Source: Symsagittifera roscoffensis (taxonomy: Eukaryota > Xenacoelomorpha > Acoela > Convolutidae). Taken from it: DNA of 64,000 nt. Below the pieces are notes generated by a model. It was not told where the DNA came from, made no database searches, and worked only from the letters and a program-made list of their open reading frames with translations. The DNA is taken from assembly GCF_963678635.1 (NCBI RefSeq), contig NC_087062.1, forward strand, positions 22,307,789 through 22,371,788, read 5' to 3'. Shown piece by piece: positions 57,111-64,000 of the stretch; the stretch's first letter is position 1; every line of letters begins with the position of its first letter. A program made the translations under genes and the position numbers.

Positions 57111-57122
57111 ATTATAAGGCAT

Positions 57123-57292
57123 AGGCGCTCGGTGCGGGTTTTTCAAGAAGACCAGATATGTTTGCCATGGCCTAATTAGTTCGCATGCCAATTTTTGTAA
57201 CATTCGGATAACATTTAAAAAAAATTTGGTATAGAACACTAATAAAAATATGCAGGTCGGGGGATGAATAATATCCCCCGCACCGAGCACCC
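57123..57292 (+). mobile_element. MITE related to family A with different ends
   Basis: Inverted ends AGGCGCTCGGTGCGGG / GGGTGCTCGGTGCGGG around a 140-bp interior resembling family A (GACCAGATATGTTTGCC, GGCCTAATTAGT, ATTCGGATAAC). The shared interior with replaced ends suggests end switching or a subfamily. No convincing target duplication. Confidence 0.55.
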
Positions 57293-57591
57293 ATTGATCA
57301 TAATCGAATATATTGTCTGAACATGGTCAGTATCTATAAAATTACAAAAATAATCGATATTCTAATATTTTTCAACATAATTTAAATAGATTAGAAACGG
57401 ATTATAATCCTAGAATTTTGTATGACAATATAATCTGACAAAATCGGTTATAATCAGTTTTAATATTACATATAACAGGTCAGAAACAAAGGATTGAATT
57501 GGTGTTCAAGCAGTGTGCGATTCGTTTTTTTTTTACCACGGCGGATGTTATTGAAGAGGTCATTGGTAGTTGTCTTCTTGTTTGCAAATTA

Positions 57592-58393
57592 GGCCCTTTT
57601 TCCTTTTTCCCCCACCTGCGAATTTTTATATATGAAGTTGCTGTTCACTTTGTCCTTTCAAATTGACACGCAGACTAACTAGGTCAAGACAAACATATTT
57701 GTTCCGACGGCTCTTTTCCAGTCCCCCCCCCCCTTCAAATGCATTTTTGAAAACCTTATTTAACGTTGTCATAATGCAATGAAAATTGGCATGGTGAACA
57801 AATTGACAATTATGAACAGATTGTTTTTCATACTTTACAGCGTAACATCACGCATTTAACCGTAATAACACTTAAAAACAGAATATTTGTGCTCTGGGTG
57901 GGTTTTTTTTCTTGTCCTGAGCTCAAATTTGAAAAGATATTTCACCTGTGATCATTTGTCGTAAAGTTATGGGGGGTTAAAGGTTGCCATTTTGGCCAAT
58001 TTGGGACAATTAACGCGCGATATATATTTCGCACTATTAACGCGTGAGCGGAGAATTAATCCGTCTTAAAATCGTTCCAAATTGGTCGAAAGGAGCTTAT
58101 TTGCCAGAATTGATTTGCCAGAATCTGTCCTTTTATACTTTGTATGGCGTGTGGGGGGATGAGTTTCACAAAAAATCAAATTTTAGAAAAAAAATTTTCA
58201 TTTTATTTTTTCTTACATTTAATTTTTTAATGCTATTACTGCTCCATAAAAACTTAAAAGACAGTCGGAACATTCAGGGCTTGGCCCTGATACGAGTAGT
58301 CTTGTTGGTCTTCATAGTTAACCTTGTAAAACCACTCGTTAGACCAAAAAATTCATGTTTGAGTGAGTTAGGGGGCGGGTAGGAAAAAGAGCT
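57592..58393 (+). mobile_element. MITE family A copy split by later insertions
   Basis: Left half GGCCCTTTTTCC... to about 57708 and right half from about 58292 to GGAAAAAGAGCT. Outer 8-bp flanks GCAAATTA / GCAAATTG (7 of 8). The interior 57709-58291 starts with a 3'-truncated family B copy (GGCTCTTTTCCAGTCCCC, to about 57885), followed by unassigned sequence. Confidence 0.7.
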
Positions 58394-59476
58394 GCAAATT
58401 GTGGTTTTGAACGTTACGTATGAATCGATGGTGATCGCACGGCGCACAGAAAATTCGGGCAAAGTCAATTCAGCCAATTTTAATTTCAAATCATTCAGCC
58501 AAAAATATACAGACAATTCAGCCTGAGACAATTCAGCCAGCTTGACAAAACACTAGATTGGAAAGAAAAAAATCGGAATTGGAGCTATTTCTCGGTTTAA
58601 GGTCGCCGGTGGGCGCGCTACGCGCGTCGCCACTTCGAGGCGACAACCTCTGTAGGCAAGCTCGCAACACGTTAGCGCGACTGCGGCGGTCACTAGGTGG
58701 TAATTTCAATTTAAACAGCTGGATCGCGTTTTGCAATACTTCGCACATTTTCAATTTTATTTACAATCATTTTTTTAGGCAGTACAATTGATTGAAACTG
58801 AAATTATTATATTTTGCAAAATAGTTCTCAACTTTTATACATGCGCTATAAAAGTACCACCTATTGTAGCATATCAACGTATTGGTTTTCCTGCGGATAC
58901 CGTGGCAATGTCGTCGCCTACTGGCTAAAAATATGTTTTATTGCGATTATATCGAAGAAATGTTTACTTGTTTCTTAAACGTGACTTGAAGTGTTCCAAT
59001 TTGTTTGTTTCTGAGGATGGGGGATACCCGCGCCTAGCGCTCGTGGATCATAATTGATTATATTGTCATCATATAATCAGTATCTATAAAAAGACAAAAT
59101 AATCGATTATAACCCATTAAAATGGATTTTAATCGTAAATCGTATGTTTTTTATGCCTAAATTATATATTATAATCGATTATATTTAATTAAAAATGGAT
59201 GACAACCGTAATAACTTTTATTATAATGGGTTTTTTTGAGAAGTTATTCATGTAATAATTGAATATAAACGATTATCTTGGCAACAATAATCAGTTTTAG
59301 AGCCAAAAAATGGATTATAATCAATTATACTATATTTTAATGGATTTTTTTTTCAAAAATAATTGTTATAATGGCAATAAAATCAATTTCGTGGTATGAA
59401 TTTATCAATGGATTACTAAGGATTGCAACATGGAACACAAAGACTTTTTTGTCTGTTTGCTCAATAAATTTTTCTG
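58394..59476. repeat. Gene-free stretch with GC-rich patch and AT repeats
   Basis: 58590-58690 is strikingly GC-rich (GGCGCGCTACGCGCGTCGCC) in an otherwise AT-rich region. 59025-59370 carries the AATCGATTATAAT-type repeats and the block TCAGTATCTATAAAA, also at 57330. No gene is supported. Confidence 0.4.
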
Positions 59477-59484
59477 GAAAACTT

Positions 59485-59709
59485 GGCTCTTTTCCAGTTT
59501 CCCCCCTCCTTTCAAAATACCGAGTTTTATGTTTGTTTTACGTGCTATTACGGCTAAACGCGTGATGTTACGCTGTAAAGTATGAAGAACAAATCTGTTC
59601 AGAATTGTTGATTTGTTCACCACGTCAACTTTCATTGCATTATGACAACGTAAAATAGACATTTCAAAATTGAATTTGAAAGGGGGGAGGGAAAACTGGA
59701 AAAGAGCCG
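59485..59709 (-). mobile_element. MITE family B, complete copy
   Basis: 225 bp, ends GGCTCTTTTCCAGTTTCC...GGAAAACTGGAAAAGAGCC. Perfect 8-bp duplication GAAAACTT (59477-59484, 59710-59717). Confidence 0.92.
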
Positions 59710-60036
59710 AAAACTTCATTCCCAAGGAAGCGGAAAATGAAAATGAAAATCAGTTTGAAAAAATAAATCAAAAAGTTTCACAGCTTTAAAGCCTACATTG
59801 CATCTTTACTCAAACGCTTGAAACGACAAAATTTGAAGTAAAACTCAATAAATTAAATCAGTTGTTTTGACTCCGGTACAATTTTGTGAGTTTTTCGAAC
59901 CACGACTAGAAGGGCTATTTTTTATGTCACTGAATACATCCCAATGAGTGTTTCTAATACCTGATTTTGCGCGAATAACCATTCAAAATGAAAAAACAGT
60001 CAAAACACCTAAAGACAAAGTTTTCCAGAATGATTC

Positions 60037-60236
60037 NNNNNNNNNNNNNNNNNNNNNNNNNNNNNNNNNNNNNNNNNNNNNNNNNNNNNNNNNNNNNNNN
60101 NNNNNNNNNNNNNNNNNNNNNNNNNNNNNNNNNNNNNNNNNNNNNNNNNNNNNNNNNNNNNNNNNNNNNNNNNNNNNNNNNNNNNNNNNNNNNNNNNNNN
60201 NNNNNNNNNNNNNNNNNNNNNNNNNNNNNNNNNNNN
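60037..60236. other. Assembly gap (200 N)
   Basis: Run of exactly 200 undetermined bases; true length unknown. Confidence 1.
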
Positions 60237-60847
60237 TTTTGTTTTTAGCAAAGTTTTGAATGCGCCAAATTCCATGTTTCAATCAATGAGGAGTATTTTC
60301 TAGGAAAGATTACATCCCGCGTTCTCGTTGACAGCAAGAAAATTGTTAATTGTTCCCAGTTGACCCAATTGGCAATCTTGAAACCCCCGGACTGGTCTGC
60401 CAGTAACAATCAGTACTGTTTCAGTATAAAATTTAGTGTTATCTTATTTGCAGTAGTGATGCAGGGCAAAAAAGATAACCTAGAAAAACAGTAATACTGC
60501 CGTACTGGAACAGTACTATTACAAAACAATTTTCTGAATTTTTTCTCTTTTTTGTCCTGCAACAGTACTGAAATCAGTCTCCTTATTTTGGTGTTTACAA
60601 GTGGTGAAATCATTTATCGAGAAATTCTTCGTGTCACGAAATGAGCATGATAACAATCTTTTTTTTTGCTGCAAAATTTTATTGCAGTTTTTGGTTTTTG
60701 AAATAAAGCTGAAAAAGCACGTTTTAACGCAACTCTTCTCCGCAGAAAAAATGTGTTAGCGTTGGTTGTAAAATAGCTTGAACTACAACCTTTCCTTGAA
60801 ACCGGGTAATTATGGATTAAAAAAATCGGAAAATTCCGGCAAATTGC
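60237..60847. other. No feature recognised
   Basis: AT-rich. A local near-palindrome CAGTACTGTTTCAGTA... / AGTACTGAAATCAGT... spans about 60400-60585. Confidence 0.35.
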
Positions 60848-63038
60848 TTTACAACATCATGAAGTATCTTTTGCGGTTCCTGAAATTCATCTTGCTGCTA
60901 TATCAATAGGCGTCGCGTGAAATGGTAGCTATGAAAAAAAAACGTGTCACTGTCAAATGTGCTGGTGGAATCAATGCGCAAGCAATCCTAACTCTGCGCT
61001 CTAAAATTATTAGCTTTATGGTTATTAGCTTTAGTTAAACCGAGCTAAAAGTATTAGCTTTAAGGACTTTAACTTAAAATTATTTAATACCCGCTTTTTG
61101 TTGCAATGCTACAGGGTTAGAATTTTTTTCAAAACCATTTTCCGTATCTTAGCGATGCTGAACAGAAACAAGAAACTCATGTTCTTGCTTTTGAAATATC
61201 TTTCAAATTTAATATTAAACTTTTGCCAGGCGACTTTTTAAGCAACCAGAAAATTTTAGAAGACTATTTTTTTCTTGTGTCTTGATGCTTTCGATTGATA
61301 GCGAACATTTATCATACGGTGCGTTGATTACTCCAATTGGGCCAATTTTGCTATTTTCAAACCCATTTAAATTTAAAAATCATATCCGTTGTCAGTGAAG
61401 GCAAAACTAGAAAAAAAATTGGACCGCTCCAAAAAGTTCGATTAAAAATTTTAGCTGGAAAAAATGGAAAAATTATCAGTAAAACAATAGTTTCAATTAT
61501 TGTCAATTTCAAACTTCTTTACATCTATTTAAAATTTTGCTAAAAACAAAATATATCACTTTGAGCTTTACATAGCGCGTGCAATCTTTAAACCACCATA
61601 CTTTACAAAAAAAAGATCACTAATGGAACATCTAATTAAATTTGAACTCAAGACAACAATACAATTCGGCTGATTTAAAACAGTTCCGTAAACACTAGTT
61701 AAGAAGACAATTTTTTGCTAAAGAAGAAAAACCAACGCGAGCACAATTAATAAATTAAACTCAGAGCATGAGGTGAAATTAAGTTTTTAGAGCATGTTTG
61801 CTTCTGTTTACGGATATATTTTACTATTTACATTTATATGAACCTCAAATACAGTTGAGGAAATATACGCCATGACTCGTCGAAACTTTTTTATACCATC
61901 CCCAAAAAAAGTCGAAACGTTAATTATGTATTATGAACCAGCCTAAATTTTTGTGTAACATTTTTCAAAATGAATTTTTTTCAATGTTTTAATACTTGAC
62001 TATTCAATAAACTGTTGTTTCGTTATTTTGTGATTTATTTGAAAAGCAATTTTGTCCTGCTATCAAACTTTTCAAACTTTTTTTCACCTCTGGTCATTCA
62101 TTCAGTTTTGCTATTCTATCAAATTTCAACGTTTATTGAATTTCTATTGAAAAAAAAACTGCAGCATCTGAAAGCTTTTTGTGGCTTCAGCTCCAGTTTG
62201 GAAAGTTTTTTTTCTGCAAATGTTTTTTGTATACTCGGTCATTTTGGACTAATTAACAGGTGAGTTTTTGTTAGTAACAACAACACGCGTCAATTGTGAA
62301 TATCAAATGCCACATTGAATTGAAGACAGCATTTGGGTCATATCATTACGATAAAAGACTTTAAATACATCGCTTTCAAAATTTTTAAATCATGTGAAGT
62401 ATGAAATGAAGTACAAAAAATGAAACCGTTGTTTTGTTGATAATTTTTCCATTTTTTTCCAGCAAAAACTTTTTATTAAACTTTTGGGGCGGTCGGATTT
62501 TTTATACTTTTGCCGTCATAGACAACGAATATGATGTTTAAACTTAAGGGGGTTTGAAAATATCAAAATTGTCAAATTGGAGTAAGTAACGCGCCGTAGG
62601 TTAGATAGTAGCTGTCAATCGAAAGCATCAAGACACAAGAAAACAATACTCTTCTTGTATTTTCTGGTTGCTTAAGATATCATCTACCAAAAACATTATC
62701 AAACTTGGAAGATTTTTCGAGAGTAAAAGCATGAACTTCTTTTTACTGTTCAGCATCTCGAAAACACTGAGATTGGCTGTGAAAACAATTTTCTAACCCC
62801 GTAGCATTGCAACAAAAAGCAGATAAAATACCATTTCAAGGGTAAGTCCATAAATCTAATACCTTTAGCTCGGTTTTAAAATGAAGCACAAAATAAGGCT
62901 TGCTTGCGTCTCGATTCCACCGGCCCATTTGAAAGTGACACGTTAGTGTTTTATAGATAGCCATTTCACGCGGTGCCTATTGATTTAGTAGCAAGATGCA
63001 TTTTTGGAACCGCAAATGATACTAGGCGATGTTTTCAT
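60848..63038. mobile_element. Foldback element with inverted arms of about 650 bp
   Basis: Left arm about 60848-61520 and right arm about 62415-63038 are diverged inverted repeats. Shared blocks in mirrored order include TTTGCGGTTCC, ATCAATAGG, CGCGTGAAATGG, ACGTGTCACT, GGTGGAATC, GTTGCAATGCTAC/GTAGCATTGCAAC and TCTTGTGTCTTGATGCTTTC. The central about 900 bp (61521-62414) is unrelated to the arms. Frames inside are short and unsupported. Ends and target duplication were not resolved. Confidence 0.8.
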
Positions 63039-63269
63039 AGTTAACATGAAAAATTGGGAGGCAGAAAACGAGTTGAGCAGATCTACAAAACCCCTCAACA
63101 TGTATACAAAGAACTTCGTCTTAAAAGCGCGTCGTTATAAAACTGTAAAAACTTACAATTTGGAACCTGATCTAAACTACATTTCATTATTGGATAAATT
63201 AGATATTCTACTACTGTAAAATATTTAATATTAACCAATCATAATCCATCTAACTAACAACCCACTTAT

Positions 63270-63560
63270 TTGTAAGTGCTGAAATTACTTGTAACTTCAG
63301 CACCAGAGAGATTTGAATTTAACTTAGAAATTAGTTGCCTCTCCAAGAGAACTTCAGCTGCCGCAATAAACCAGTATACTCTAGATCTATTGAGCCTAGC
63401 AGAGACTAGTTAAACACCCTGAGACTAGTAGATATAAGAATAAGATTAGGATCGGTATTAGACTAAGAAGTTGCATGAATCTATCCGGCCGAAAATAAGA
63501 TAGCGTGACGAGCAGACGGTGTACCCTATCCGAAATTACTCTATGAGTTAACCACATCCA
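63270..63560 (+). repeat. Dispersed repeat C, copy 3
   Basis: Same blocks and order as 4075-4380 (TTAGACTAAGAAGTTGCATGA, CCGGCCGAAAATAAGATAG, CGGTGTACC). It matches 43335-43640 over a longer stretch, including TTACTTGTAACTTCAGCACC. No envelope-like remnant is visible beside it, so it may be a solo copy. Confidence 0.55.
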
Positions 63561-64000
63561 TCTTAACTCATCTGGTGCGACCATAAGTCTCGAATAAGAC
63601 CTTAATAGCTTAGAATTAACCAAAAATATTTCAGAAATTAGACAAATAACCTAATTGAAATGTCTCTACGGCTCAATAGATCAGAGCCGGTATTCCGCAC
63701 AATACTAAAAGTACCTGGTATTGGAAGAAGACCTCGGACAAGAGACGATATACGATTAAGTAGAAACTTATCATTTAGTTTCATGGTTGTACGGCAAAAG
63801 CCAACACGAACTTTTATATTTAGAATCTTATTAGCAATGAATTTAGATTTTCATTTGCAAACATAATATTTTGAAGTAAATCTTCATGATCTTTTCAGGC
63901 GCTAAATAAATTACTAATGTACAATAACGATTGATAAAAAGATCTCAGATCGTTTTCCTAATTTCTGCAGTATTATTTGAAACATATTTGAAAAATATTT
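63561..64000. other. No feature recognised
   Basis: AT-rich. An open frame at 63660-63866 starts with a basic stretch (MSLRLNRSEPVFRTILKVPG) but has no supporting feature. Confidence 0.3.

Noticed and set aside
60009-60282. Open frames across the N run
   Set aside because: They consist almost wholly of undetermined residues.

Overview
This window looks like AT-rich nuclear DNA from an invertebrate animal, almost entirely filled with mobile elements. The evidence is eukaryotic: TATA-box and AATAAA signals around small secreted-protein genes, LTR retrotransposons with TG...CA ends, a Tc1-type DNA transposon with TA target duplications, hAT-like MITEs with 8-bp target duplications, minisatellites and a 200-N assembly gap. 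I cannot name the species. Only two genes look like intact host genes, the small secreted Cys-rich proteins at 8879-9430 (-) and 55603-55818 (+). They appear to be distant paralogues.

The centre (13010-31006) is one LTR retroelement of about 18 kb. Its two LTRs are about 866 bp and, by hand alignment, about 96-97% identical. Reading inward there is a primer-binding-site-like motif, a 3.1-kb leader with a CCTCCG repeat field and a tandemly duplicated structured RNA whose stems covary, then a coiled-coil Gag region. Gag is joined by a deletion to the C-terminal part of a Ty3/gypsy-like integrase, so capsid, protease, reverse transcriptase and most of integrase are missing. After the integrase come a domain that I read as an OARD1/TARG1-like macrodomain and, after a spacer, about 8.5 kb of broken reading frames. 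Those frames begin with an SGNH/GDSL-hydrolase-like region and continue into long proteins I do not recognise. LTRs, leader RNA structure, ADP-ribose-binding-type domain, SGNH domain and the large unknown proteins together are the strongest candidate for an undescribed system.

Other regions: 1-2850 (+) and 46586-49300 (-) are two decayed copies of the same envelope-like glycoprotein gene. 5198-7512 is a tandem pair of 1.17-kb repeats carrying a tRNA-like (pol III) module. 9706-10351 and 54501-55128 are nests of MITEs inside MITEs. 10404-11294 is a DNA element with CCCGGGTTGACC ends. 31009-41570 is an old env-bearing gypsy-like element with gag, protease, RT, RNase H, integrase and env remnants. 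41590-42390 is a two-layer minisatellite. 46121-46580 (-) is the LTR and primer site of a relative of the 18-kb element. 51000-51960 shares sequence with 11820-12640. 52277-53561 is a Tc1-like transposon with a single stop in its transposase, inserted in a MITE. 60848-63038 is a 2.2-kb foldback element.

The protein-coding remains in the 18-kb element are in order but shifted between frames every few hundred bases, so this copy is dead and its original proteins can be inferred only from consensus. Boundaries given for repeats are hand estimates. Those supported by exact target-site duplications are good to the base.
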